DNA of 64,000 nt from Osmia lignaria lignaria (Eukaryota; Arthropoda; Insecta; Hymenoptera; Megachilidae): assembly GCF_051020975.1 (NCBI RefSeq), contig NW_027478158.1, forward strand, positions 15,872,001-15,936,000, read 5' to 3'. Of this stretch, positions 1 through 11,600 are shown one piece after another. A model generated the notes under the pieces. It ran no database searches, was not told where the DNA came from, and saw nothing but the letters and a program-made list of their open reading frames with translations. The first letter of the stretch is position 1; every line of letters begins with the position of its first letter. Both the position numbers and the translations under genes were made by a program.

Positions 1-239
1 AAGCTGGAAGTGGCATTTGCGGCTCGCACTAGTGCAGAGTTATCTCAAAGAAAGGGGCCACGGTGTTTCTGTATCTCTATTATGTTGGTGCGGCTTCGGA
101 ACTTTTAAATATCTTGATATATCTCGAGAACTACGCATCTGATCAAAAAATATCATAGAACATAAAAAGTAGGAAACTTAATTCTCTACAAAAAAGGTCT
201 CTTAACATTTTGCCATAGCTCGCTTCGTTTCCGAGATAT
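1..239 (+). repeat. Partial satellite monomer cut by the window edge
   Basis: This is the last 239 bp of a monomer whose first 83 bp lie outside the window. It begins inside the middle segment (AAGCTGGAAGTGGCATTTGC) and carries the GCGGCTCGCACTAG middle type with the CTCGAGAAC / ATAAAAAGTAGG tail. It matches 8374-8612 closely, so the left copy of duplication I reaches at least to base 1 and may extend outside. Confidence 0.97.
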
Positions 240-1520
240 TTGCAGATTTATCTCAAGGGAAGGGGCCTAACGGACATATTTCGTGATATTTCTTCTTCTT
301 GTTGTTCTTCTTCTGCACAGCTAAACTGGAAGTGGCATTTCCAGCTCGCAATAGTGCAGAGTTATCTCAAAGAAAGGGGCCACGGTGTTTCTGTATCTCT
401 ATTATGTTGGTGCGGCTTCGGAACTTTTAAATATCTTGATATATCTCGAGAACTACGCATCTGATCAAAAAATATCATGGAACATAAAAAGTAGGAAACT
501 TAATTCTCTACAAAAAAGGTCTCTTAACATTTTGCCATAGCTCGCTTCGTTTCCGAGATATTTGCAGATTTATCTCAAGGGAAGGGGCCTAACGGACATA
601 TTTCGAGATATTTCTTCTTCTTGTTGTTCTTCTTCTGCACAGCTAAACTGGAAGTCGCATTTCCAGCTCGCAATAGTGCAGAGTTATCTCAAAGAGAGGG
701 GCCACGGTGTTTCTGTATCTCTATTATGTTGGTGCGGCTTCGGAACTTTTAAATATCTTGATATATCTCGAGAACTACGCATCTGATCAAATAATATCAT
801 AGAAGATAAAAAGTAGGAAACTTAATTCTCTACAAAAAAGGTCTCTTAACATTTTGCCATAGCTCGCTTCGTTTCCGAGATATTTGCAGATTCAGCTCAA
901 AGGAACTGGCCTGACGGACATATTTCGAGATATTTCTTCTTCTTGTTGTTCTTCATCTGCACAGCTAAGCTGGAAGTGGCATTTGCAGCTCGCAATAGTG
1001 CAGAGTTATCTCAAAGAAAGGGGCCACGGTGTTTCTGTATCTCTATTATGTTGGTGCGGCTTCGGAACTTTTAAATATCTTGATATATCTCGAGAACTAC
1101 GCATCTGATCAAAAAATATCATAGGACATAAAAAGTAGGAAACTTAATTCTCTACAAAAAAGGTCTCTTAACATTTTGCCATAGCTCGCTTCGTTTCCGA
1201 GATATTTGCAGATTTATCTCAAGGGAAGGGGCCTAACGGACATATTTCGAGATATTTCTGCTTCTTGTTGTTCTTCTTCTGCACAGCTAAACTGGAAGTG
1301 GCATTTCCAGCTCGCACTAGTGCAGCGTTATCTCAAAGAAAGGGGCCACGGTGTTTCTGTATCTCTATTATGTTGGTGCGGCTTCGGAACTTTTAAATAT
1401 CTTGATATATCTCGTGAACTGCGCATCTGATCAAAAAATATCATAGAACATAAAAGGGAGGAAACTTAATTCTCTACAAAAAAGGTCTCTTAACATTTTG
1501 CCATAGCTCGCTTCGTTTCC

Positions 1521-1542
1521 GAGATATTTGCAGATTTATCTC
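1521..1542. repeat. Short inverted repeat GAGATA...TATCTC at the monomer boundary
   Basis: Perfect 6-bp arms (1521-1526 and 1537-1542) flank a 10-base loop. The arrangement recurs at the same place in most monomers and is lost in those with a CAGCTC front. A hairpin is possible, but the arms are short. No protein-binding role can be assigned from sequence. Confidence 0.6.
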
Positions 1543-1849
1543 AAGGGAAGGGGCCTAACGGACATATTTCGTGATATTTCTTCTTCTTGTTGTTCTTCTT
1601 CTGCACAGCTAAACTGGAAGTGGCATTTCCAGCTCGCAATAGTGCAGAGTTATCTCAAAGAAAGGGGCCACGGTGTTTCTGTATCTCTATTATGTTGGTG
1701 CGGCTTCGGAACTTTTAAATATCTTGATATATCTCGAGAACTACGCATCTGATCAAAAAATATCATAGAACATAAAAAGTAGGAAACTTAATTCTCTACA
1801 AAAAAGGTCTCTTAACATTTTGCCATAGCTCGCTTCGTTTCCGAGATAT
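1528..1849 (+). repeat. Representative 322-bp monomer with internal anatomy
   Basis: This is a consensus-like monomer. Reading across: a front element at 1530-1555; a TTC/TTG-rich pyrimidine tract ending in CACAG at 1577-1608; a middle segment around 1615-1643; a second copy-like element at 1644-1669 matching the front element at 23 of 26 bases; a conserved core near 1690-1720 (TATGTTGGTGCGGCTTCGG); a palindrome-rich block GATATATCTCGAGA; and an A-rich linker with A-runs at 1755-1760, 1774-1778 and 1800-1805. The inverted repeat GAGATA/TATCTC (1521-1526 with 1537-1542) spans the chosen monomer boundary. Hand-counted G+C is 124 of 322. The function of these pieces is unknown. Confidence 0.9.
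1530..1669 (+). repeat. Internal imperfect duplication inside the monomer, 114-bp offset
   Basis: The 26 bases at 1530-1555 and 1644-1669 match at 23 positions (shared GCAGA, TTATCTCAA and AAGGGGCC). The same pair occurs in almost every monomer, so it belongs to the ancestral unit. A weaker third resemblance (GATATATCTCGAG) lies further downstream. This suggests the 322-bp unit grew from a shorter element, which is an inference. Confidence 0.7.
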
Positions 1850-4103
1850 TTGCAGATTTATCTCAAGGGAAGGGGCCTAACGGACATATTTCGAGATATT
1901 TCTTCTTCTTGTTGTTCTTCTTCTGCACAGCTAAACTGGAAGTGGCATTTCCAGCTCGCAATAGTGCAGAGTTATCTCAAAGAAAGGAGCCACGGTGTTT
2001 CTGTATCTCTATTATGTTGGTGCAGCTTCGGAACTTTTAAATATCTTGATATATCTCGAGAACTACGCATCTGATCAAAAAATATCATAGAACATAAAAA
2101 GTAGGAAACTTAATTCTCTACAAAAAAGGTCTCTTAACATTTTGCCATAGCTCGCTTCGTTTCCGAGATATTTGCAGATTTATCTCAAAGGAACTGGCCT
2201 GACGGACATATTTCGAGATATTTCTTCTTCTTGTTGTTCTTCTTCTGCACAGCTAAGCTGGAGGTGGCATTTGCGGCTCGCACTAGTGCAGAGTTATCTC
2301 AAAGAAAGGGGCCACGGTGTTTCTGTATCTCTATTATGTTGGTGCGGCTTCGGAACTTTTAAATATCTTGATATATCTCGAGAACTACGCATCTGATCAA
2401 AAAATATCATAGAACATGAAAAGTAGGAAACTTAATTCTCTACAGAAAAGGTCTCTTAACATTTTGCCATAACTCTCTTCGTTTCCGAGATATTTCCAGA
2501 TTTATCTCAAGGGAAGGGGCCTGACGGACATACTTCGAGATATTTCTTCTTCTTGTTGTTCTTCTTCTGCACAGCTAAGCTGGAAGTGGCATTTGCAGCT
2601 CGCAATAGTGCAGAGTTATCTCAAAGAAAGGGGCCACGGTGTTTCTGTATCTCTATTATGTTGGTGCGGCTTCGGAACTTTTAAATATCTTGATATATCT
2701 CGTGAACTGCGCATCTGATCAAAAAATATCATAGAACATAAAAGGGAGGAAACTTAATTCTCTACAAAAAAGGTCTCTTAACATTTTGCCATAGCTCGCT
2801 TCGTTTCCGAGATATTTGCAGATATATCTCAAGGGATGGGGCCTAACGGACATATTTCGTGATATTTCTTCTTCTTGTTGTTCTTCTTCTGCACAGCTAA
2901 ACTGGAAGTGGCATTTCCAGCTCGCAATAGTGCAGAGTTATCTCAAAGAAAGGGGCCACGGTGTTTCTGTATCTCTATTATGTTGGTGCGGCTTCGGAAC
3001 TTTTAAATATCTTGATATATCTCGAGAACTACGCATCTGATCAAAAAATATCATGGAACATAAAAAGTAGGAAACTTAATTCTCTACAAAAAAGGTCTCT
3101 TAACATTTTGCCATAGCTCGCTTCGTTTCCGAGATATTTGCAGATTTATCTCAAGGGAAGGGGCCTAACGGACATATTTCGAGATATTTCTTCTTCTTGT
3201 TGTTCTTCTTCTGCACAGCTAAACTGGAAGTCGCATTTCCAGCTCGCAATAGTGCAGAGTTATCTCAAAGAGAGGGGCCACGGTGTTTCTGTATCTCTAT
3301 TATGTTGGTGCGGCTTCGGAACTTTTAAATATCTTGATATATCTCGAGAACTACGCAGCTGATCAAATAATATCATAGAAGATAAAAAGTAGGAAACTTA
3401 ATTCTCTACAAAAAAGGTCTCTTAACATTTTGCCATAGCTCGCTTCGTTTCCGAGATATTTGCAGATTCAGCTCAAAGGAACTGGCCTGACGGACATATT
3501 TCGAGATATTTCTTCTTCTTGTTGTTCTTCATCTGCACAGCTAAGCTGGAAGTGGCATTTGCAGCTCGCAATAGTGCAGAGTTATCTCAAAGAAAGGGGC
3601 CACGGTGTTTCTGTATCTCTATTATGTTGGTGCGGCTTCGGAACTTTTAAATATCTTGATATATCTCGAGAACTGCGCATCTGATCAAAAAATATCATAG
3701 AACATAAAAAGTAGGAAACTTAATTCTCTACAAAAAAGGTCTCTTAACATTTTGCCATAGCTCGCTTCGTTTCCGAGATATTTGCAGATTTATCTCAAGG
3801 GAAGGGGCCTAACGGACATATTTCGTGATATTTCTTCTTCTTGTTGTTCTTCTTCTGCACAGCTAAACTGGAAGTGGCATTTCCAGCTCGCAATAGTGCA
3901 GAGTTATCTCAAAGAAAGGGGCCACGGTGTTTCTGTATCTCTATTATGTTGGTGCGGCTTCGGAACTTTTAAATATCTTGATATATCTCGAGAACTGCGC
4001 ATCTGATCAAAAAATATCATAGAACATAAAAAGTAGGAAACTTAATTCTCTACAAAAAAGGTCTCTTAACATTTTGCCATAGCTCGCTTCGTTTCCGAGA
4101 TAT

Positions 4104-4425
4104 TTGCAGATTTATCTCAAGGGAAGGGGCCTAACGGACATATTTCGTGATATTTCTAATTCTTGTTGTTCTTCTTCTGCACAGCTAAACTGGAAGTGGC
4201 ATTTCCAGCTCGCAATAGTGCAGAGTTATCTCAAAGAAAGGGGCCACGGTGTTTCTGTATCTCTATTATGTTGGTGCGGCTTCGGAACTTTTAAATATCT
4301 TGATATATCTCGAGAACTACGCATCTGATCAAAAAATATCATAGGACATAAAAAGTAGGAAACTTAATTCTCTACAAAAAAGGTCTCTTAACATTTTGCC
4401 ATAGCTCGCTTCGTTTCCGAGATAT
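4104..4425 (+). repeat. Monomer with a two-base change unique to the left copy of duplication I
   Basis: Its pyrimidine tract reads TTTCTAATTC where the counterpart at 12477 and nearly all other monomers read TTTCTTCTTC. Positions 4158-4159 are AA instead of TC. These are the only differences I found between 1-5400 and 8374-13773, so they probably arose after the duplication, or are a local sequencing or assembly difference. Confidence 0.8.
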
Positions 4426-6035
4426 TTGCAGATTTATCTCAAGGGAAGGGGCCTGACGGACATATTTCGAGATATTTCTTCTTCTTGTTGTTCTTCTTCT
4501 GCACAGCTAAGCTGGAAGTGGCATTTGCAGCTCGCAATAGTGCAGAGTTATCTCAAAGAAAGGGGCCACGGTGTTTCTGTATCTCTATTATGTTGGTGCG
4601 GCTTCGGAACTTTTAAATATCTTGATATATCTCGAGAACTACGCATCTGATCAAAAAATATCGTAGAACATGAAAAGTAGGAAACTTAATTCTCTACAAA
4701 AAAGGTCTCTTAACATTTTGCCATAACTCTCTTCGTTTTCGAGATATTTCCAGATTTATCTCAAGGGAAGGGGCCTGACGGACATATTTCGAGATATTTC
4801 TTCTTCTTGTTGTTCTTCTTCTGCACAGCTAAGCTGGAAGTGGCATTTGCAGCTCGCAATAGTGCAGAGTTATCTCAAAGAAAGGGGCCACGGTGTTTCT
4901 GTATCTCTATTATGTTGGTGCGGCTTCGGAACTTTTAAATATCTTGATATATCTCGAGAACTACGCATCTGATCAAAAAATATGATAGGACATAAAAAGT
5001 AGGAAACTTAATTCTCTACAAAAAAGGTCTCTTAACATTTTGCCATAGCTCGCTTCGTTTCCGAGATATTTGCAGATTTATCTCAAGGGAAGGGGCCTAA
5101 CGGACATATTTCGAGATATTTCTGCTTCTTGTTGTTCTTCTTCTGCACAGCTAAACTGGAAGTGGCATTTCCAGCTCGCACTAGTGCAGCGTTATCTCAA
5201 AGAAAGGGGCCACGGTGTTTCTGTATCTCCATTATGTTGGTGCGGCTTCGGAACTTTTAAATATCTCGATATATCTCGAAAACTACGCTTCTGATCAAAA
5301 AATATCATAGAACATAAATTGTAGGAAACATAATTCTCTACAAAAAACGTCTCTTAACATTTTGCCATAGCTCGCTTCGTTTCCGAGATATTTGCAGATT
5401 TATCTCAAGGGAAGGGTCCTGATGGACATATTTCGAGATATTTCTTCTTCTTGTTGTTGTTCTTCTGCACAGCTAAACTGGAAGTGGCATTTCCAGCTCG
5501 CAATCGTGCAGAGTTATCTCAAAGAAAGGGGCCACGGTGTTTCTGTATCTCTATTATGTTGGTGCGGCTTCGGAACTTTTAAATATCTTGATATATCTCG
5601 AGAACTACGCATCTGATCAAAAAATATCATAGAACATAGATTGTAGGAAACATAATTCTCTACAAAAAAGGTCCCTTAACGTTTTGCCGTAGCTCGCTTC
5701 GTTTCCGAGATATTTGCAGATTTATCTCAAGGGAAGGGTCCTGACGGACATATTTCGAGATATTTCTTCTTCTTGTTGTTCTTCTTCTGCACAGCTAAAC
5801 TGGAAGTGGCATTTCCAGCTCGCAATAGTGCAGAGTTATCTCACAGAAAGGGGCCACGGTGTTTCCGTATCTCTATTATGTTGGTGCGGCTTCGGAACTT
5901 TTAAATATCTTGATATATCTCGAGAACTACGCATCTGATCAAAAAATATCATAGAACATAAATAGTACGAAACTTAATTTCCTACAAAAAAGATCTCTAA
6001 ATATTTTGCCATAGCTCGCATTGTTTCCGAGATAT

Positions 6036-6357
6036 TTACAGATTTATCTCAAGGGAAGGGGCCTGACGGACTTAATCCGAGATATTTCTTGTTCTTGTTG
6101 TGCTTCTTCTGCACAGCTAAGCTCGAACTGGCATTTGCAGCTCGCAATAGTGCAGAGTTATCTCACAGAAAGGGGCCACGGTGTTTCCGTATCTCTATTA
6201 TGTTGGTGCGGCTTCGGAACTTTTAAATATCTTGATATATCTCGAAAACTACGCATCTGATCAAAAAATATCATACAACATAAAAAGTAGGAAACTTAAT
6301 TCTCTACAAAAAAGGTCTCTTAACATTTTGCCATAGCTCGCTTCGTTTCCGAGATAT
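6036..6357 (+). repeat. Most diverged monomer seen in the window
   Basis: It keeps the 322-bp length but has many private changes: TTTACAG at the boundary instead of TTTGCAG; GACTTAATCCGAG instead of GACATATTTCGAG; TTCTTGTTCTTGTTGTGC in the pyrimidine tract; CTCGAACTGG in the middle; and CTCACAG shared with its left neighbour. The preceding linker has GCATTG for GCTTCG and TTAATTTCCTACAAAAAAG. It looks like an older monomer that escaped homogenisation. Confidence 0.85.
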
Positions 6358-6679
6358 TTGCAGATTTATCTCAAGGGAAGGGGCCTGACGGACATATTTC
6401 GAGATATTTCTTCTTCTTGTTGTTCTTCTTCTGCACAGCTAAGCTGGAAGTGGCATTTGCGGCTCGCACTAGTGCAGAGTTATCTCAAAGAAAGGGGCCA
6501 CGGTGTTTCTGTATCTCTATTATGTTGGTGCGGCTTCGGAACTTTTAAATATCTCGATATATCTGGAAAACTACGCTTCTGATCAAAAAATATCATAGGA
6601 CATAAATTGTAGGAAACATAATTCTCTACAAAAAAGGTCTCTTAACAATTTGCCATAGCTCGCTTCGTTCCTGAGATAT

Positions 6680-7002
6680 TTGCAGATACATCTCAAGGGA
6701 AGGGGCCTGACGGATATATTTCGAGATATTTCTTCTTCTTGTTGTTCTTCTTCTGCACAGCTAAGCTGGAAGTGGCATTTGCAGCTCGCAATAGTGCAGA
6801 GTTATCTCAAAGAAAGGGGCCACGGTGTTTCTGTATCTCTATTATGTTGGTGCGGCTTCGGAACTTTTAAGTATCTTGATATATCTCGAGAACTACGCAT
6901 CTGATCAAAAAATATCATAGAACGTAAAAAGTAGGAAACTTAATTCTCTACAAATAAAGGTCTCTTAACGTTTTGCCGTAGCTCGCTTCGTTTCCGAGAT
7001 AT
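6680..7002 (+). repeat. 323-bp monomer with a one-base insertion in the linker A-run
   Basis: The linker reads CTACAAATAAAGGTC, one base longer than the usual CTACAAAAAAGGTC, near 6950. This is the only insertion in the 198 monomers. It explains why duplication I has an offset of 8,373 rather than 8,372. The preceding linker also has GTTCCTGAG and AACAATTTGCC. Confidence 0.92.
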
Positions 7003-8612
7003 TTGCAGATTTATCTCAAGGGGAGGGGCCTGACGGACATATTTCGAGATATTTCTTCTTCTTGTTGTTCTTCTTCTGCACAGCTAAGCTGGAAGTGGCA
7101 TTTGCAGCTCGCAATAGTGCAGAGTTATCTCAAAGAAAGGGGCCACGGTGTTTCTGTATCTCTATTATGTTTGTGCGGCTTCGGAACTTTTAAATATCTT
7201 GATATATCTCGAGAACTACGCATCTGATCAAAAAATATCATAGAACATAAAAAGTACGAAACCTAATTTTCTACAAATAAGGTCTCTTAACATTTTGCCA
7301 TAGCTCGCTTCGTTTCCGAGATATTTGCAGATTTATCTCAAGGGAAGGGGCCTGACGGACATATTCCGAGATATTTCTTCTTCTTGTTGTTCCTCTTCTG
7401 CACAGCTAAGCTGGAACTGGCATTTGCAGGTCGCAATAGTGCAGAGTTATCTCAAAGAAAGGGGCCACGGTGTTTCTGTATCTCTATTATGTTGGTGCGG
7501 CTTCGGAACTTTTAAATATCTCGAGATATCTCGAAAACTACGCTTCTGATCAAAAAATATCAGAGAACGTAAATCGTAGGAAACAGAATTCTCTACAAAA
7601 AAGGTCTCTTAACATTTTGCCATAGCTCGCTTCGTTTCCGAGATATTTGCAGATTTATCTCAAGGGAAGGGGCCTGACGGACATATTTCGAGATATTTCT
7701 TCTTCTTGTTGTTCTTCTTCTGCACAGCTAAGCTGGAAGTGGCATTTGCAGCTCGCAATAGTGCAGAGTTATCTCAAAGAAAGGGGCCACGGTGTTTCTC
7801 TATCTCTATTATGTTGGTGCAGCTTCGGAACTTTTAAATATCTTGATATATCTCGAGAACTACGCATCTGATCAAAAAATATCATAGAGCATAAATTGTA
7901 GGAAACATAATTCTCTACAAAAAAGGTCTCTTAACGTTTTGCCGTAGCTCGCTTCGTTTCCGAGATATTTGCAGATTTATCTCAAGGGAAGGGTCCTGAC
8001 GGACATATTTCGAGATATTTCTTCTTCTTGTTGTTCTTCTTCTGCACAGCTAAACTGGAAGTGGCATTTCCAGCTCGCAATAGTGCAGAGTTATCTCACA
8101 GAAAGGGGCCACGGTGTTTCCGTATCTCTATTATGTTGGTGCGGCTTCGGAACTTTTAAATATCTTGATATATCTCGAGAACTACGCATCTGATCAAAAA
8201 ATATCATAGAACATAAATAGTAGGAAACTTAATTTCCTACAAAAAAGATCTCTTAATATTTTGCCATAGCTCGCATTGTTTCCGAGATATTTGCAGATTT
8301 ATCTCAAGGGAAGGGGCCTGACGGACATATTTCGAGATATTTCTTCTTCTTGTTGTTCTTCTTCTGCACAGCTAAGCTGGAAGTGGCATTTGCGGCTCGC
8401 ACTAGTGCAGAGTTATCTCAAAGAAAGGGGCCACGGTGTTTCTGTATCTCTATTATGTTGGTGCGGCTTCGGAACTTTTAAATATCTTGATATATCTCGA
8501 GAACTACGCATCTGATCAAAAAATATCATAGAACATAAAAAGTAGGAAACTTAATTCTCTACAAAAAAGGTCTCTTAACATTTTGCCATAGCTCGCTTCG
8601 TTTCCGAGATAT

Positions 8613-11600
8613 TTGCAGATTTATCTCAAGGGAAGGGGCCTAACGGACATATTTCGTGATATTTCTTCTTCTTGTTGTTCTTCTTCTGCACAGCTAAACT
8701 GGAAGTGGCATTTCCAGCTCGCAATAGTGCAGAGTTATCTCAAAGAAAGGGGCCACGGTGTTTCTGTATCTCTATTATGTTGGTGCGGCTTCGGAACTTT
8801 TAAATATCTTGATATATCTCGAGAACTACGCATCTGATCAAAAAATATCATGGAACATAAAAAGTAGGAAACTTAATTCTCTACAAAAAAGGTCTCTTAA
8901 CATTTTGCCATAGCTCGCTTCGTTTCCGAGATATTTGCAGATTTATCTCAAGGGAAGGGGCCTAACGGACATATTTCGAGATATTTCTTCTTCTTGTTGT
9001 TCTTCTTCTGCACAGCTAAACTGGAAGTCGCATTTCCAGCTCGCAATAGTGCAGAGTTATCTCAAAGAGAGGGGCCACGGTGTTTCTGTATCTCTATTAT
9101 GTTGGTGCGGCTTCGGAACTTTTAAATATCTTGATATATCTCGAGAACTACGCATCTGATCAAATAATATCATAGAAGATAAAAAGTAGGAAACTTAATT
9201 CTCTACAAAAAAGGTCTCTTAACATTTTGCCATAGCTCGCTTCGTTTCCGAGATATTTGCAGATTCAGCTCAAAGGAACTGGCCTGACGGACATATTTCG
9301 AGATATTTCTTCTTCTTGTTGTTCTTCATCTGCACAGCTAAGCTGGAAGTGGCATTTGCAGCTCGCAATAGTGCAGAGTTATCTCAAAGAAAGGGGCCAC
9401 GGTGTTTCTGTATCTCTATTATGTTGGTGCGGCTTCGGAACTTTTAAATATCTTGATATATCTCGAGAACTACGCATCTGATCAAAAAATATCATAGGAC
9501 ATAAAAAGTAGGAAACTTAATTCTCTACAAAAAAGGTCTCTTAACATTTTGCCATAGCTCGCTTCGTTTCCGAGATATTTGCAGATTTATCTCAAGGGAA
9601 GGGGCCTAACGGACATATTTCGAGATATTTCTGCTTCTTGTTGTTCTTCTTCTGCACAGCTAAACTGGAAGTGGCATTTCCAGCTCGCACTAGTGCAGCG
9701 TTATCTCAAAGAAAGGGGCCACGGTGTTTCTGTATCTCTATTATGTTGGTGCGGCTTCGGAACTTTTAAATATCTTGATATATCTCGTGAACTGCGCATC
9801 TGATCAAAAAATATCATAGAACATAAAAGGGAGGAAACTTAATTCTCTACAAAAAAGGTCTCTTAACATTTTGCCATAGCTCGCTTCGTTTCCGAGATAT
9901 TTGCAGATTTATCTCAAGGGAAGGGGCCTAACGGACATATTTCGTGATATTTCTTCTTCTTGTTGTTCTTCTTCTGCACAGCTAAACTGGAAGTGGCATT
10001 TCCAGCTCGCAATAGTGCAGAGTTATCTCAAAGAAAGGGGCCACGGTGTTTCTGTATCTCTATTATGTTGGTGCGGCTTCGGAACTTTTAAATATCTTGA
10101 TATATCTCGAGAACTACGCATCTGATCAAAAAATATCATAGAACATAAAAAGTAGGAAACTTAATTCTCTACAAAAAAGGTCTCTTAACATTTTGCCATA
10201 GCTCGCTTCGTTTCCGAGATATTTGCAGATTTATCTCAAGGGAAGGGGCCTAACGGACATATTTCGAGATATTTCTTCTTCTTGTTGTTCTTCTTCTGCA
10301 CAGCTAAACTGGAAGTGGCATTTCCAGCTCGCAATAGTGCAGAGTTATCTCAAAGAAAGGAGCCACGGTGTTTCTGTATCTCTATTATGTTGGTGCAGCT
10401 TCGGAACTTTTAAATATCTTGATATATCTCGAGAACTACGCATCTGATCAAAAAATATCATAGAACATAAAAAGTAGGAAACTTAATTCTCTACAAAAAA
10501 GGTCTCTTAACATTTTGCCATAGCTCGCTTCGTTTCCGAGATATTTGCAGATTTATCTCAAAGGAACTGGCCTGACGGACATATTTCGAGATATTTCTTC
10601 TTCTTGTTGTTCTTCTTCTGCACAGCTAAGCTGGAGGTGGCATTTGCGGCTCGCACTAGTGCAGAGTTATCTCAAAGAAAGGGGCCACGGTGTTTCTGTA
10701 TCTCTATTATGTTGGTGCGGCTTCGGAACTTTTAAATATCTTGATATATCTCGAGAACTACGCATCTGATCAAAAAATATCATAGAACATGAAAAGTAGG
10801 AAACTTAATTCTCTACAGAAAAGGTCTCTTAACATTTTGCCATAACTCTCTTCGTTTCCGAGATATTTCCAGATTTATCTCAAGGGAAGGGGCCTGACGG
10901 ACATACTTCGAGATATTTCTTCTTCTTGTTGTTCTTCTTCTGCACAGCTAAGCTGGAAGTGGCATTTGCAGCTCGCAATAGTGCAGAGTTATCTCAAAGA
11001 AAGGGGCCACGGTGTTTCTGTATCTCTATTATGTTGGTGCGGCTTCGGAACTTTTAAATATCTTGATATATCTCGTGAACTGCGCATCTGATCAAAAAAT
11101 ATCATAGAACATAAAAGGGAGGAAACTTAATTCTCTACAAAAAAGGTCTCTTAACATTTTGCCATAGCTCGCTTCGTTTCCGAGATATTTGCAGATATAT
11201 CTCAAGGGATGGGGCCTAACGGACATATTTCGTGATATTTCTTCTTCTTGTTGTTCTTCTTCTGCACAGCTAAACTGGAAGTGGCATTTCCAGCTCGCAA
11301 TAGTGCAGAGTTATCTCAAAGAAAGGGGCCACGGTGTTTCTGTATCTCTATTATGTTGGTGCGGCTTCGGAACTTTTAAATATCTTGATATATCTCGAGA
11401 ACTACGCATCTGATCAAAAAATATCATGGAACATAAAAAGTAGGAAACTTAATTCTCTACAAAAAAGGTCTCTTAACATTTTGCCATAGCTCGCTTCGTT
11501 TCCGAGATATTTGCAGATTTATCTCAAGGGAAGGGGCCTAACGGACATATTTCGAGATATTTCTTCTTCTTGTTGTTCTTCTTCTGCACAGCTAAACTGG

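Larger units (their letters stand above)
240..5391 (+). repeat. Duplication I, left copy: 16 monomers
   Basis: This block holds sixteen monomers (starts 240 to 5070, every 322 bp). Private variants fix their order: GAAGTCGCAT with AAATAATATCATAGAAG at 562 and 3138; CTTCATCTGC at 884 and 3460; TTTCTGCTTC with GTGCAGCG at 1206 and 5070; GTGCAGCTTCGG at 1850; TACTTCGAG at 2494; GGGATGGGG at 2816. The same series in the same order recurs 8,373 bp downstream, with identity from base 1 through 5400. Inside the block, monomers 240-1205 resemble 2816-3781, an older 8-monomer (2,576-bp) repeat. Monomers at 2494 and 4748 carry the TTTCCAG boundary variant. Confidence 0.93.
5392..8612 (+). repeat. Divergent block of 10 monomers between the two copies of duplication I
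   Basis: Monomer starts are 5392, 5714, 6036, 6358, 6680, 7003, 7325, 7647, 7969 and 8291. These monomers carry changes rare in the rest of the left 14 kb: GGGAAGGGTCC fronts (5392, 5714, 7969), the AACGTTTTGCCGTAG linker, and CTCACAG with CCGTATCTC (5714, 6036, 7969). Monomer 5714 with its linker matches 7969 with its linker at an offset of 2,255 bp (7 monomers plus one base). Both linkers read TTTCCTACAAAAAAGATCTC followed by GCATTG. This block has no counterpart after 13773, so the right copy of duplication I is incomplete. Confidence 0.85.

Noticed and set aside
221..237. Possible CENP-B box in CGCTTCGTTTCCGAGAT
   Set aside because: Only the first part (TTCGTT) agrees with the known box. 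The required A and CGGG core bases are absent.
240..464. Open frame of 74 codons on the plus strand, recurring every 322 bp
   Set aside because: It starts at TTG, not ATG. 322 is not a multiple of 3, so it cannot continue into the next monomer. It is lost in the sixteen one-base-deletion monomers, the two-base-deletion monomer at 18917, those with TTTCCAG, and those with TGA (20523, 29210) or TAG (42405, 46269). Many variants change amino acids. It is a by-product of the repeat.
1577..1608. Splice acceptor and exon of a repetitive gene
   Set aside because: The pyrimidine tract plus CAG looks right, but there is no open frame that continues across monomers and no convincing donor. It is kept only as a remark in the findings.
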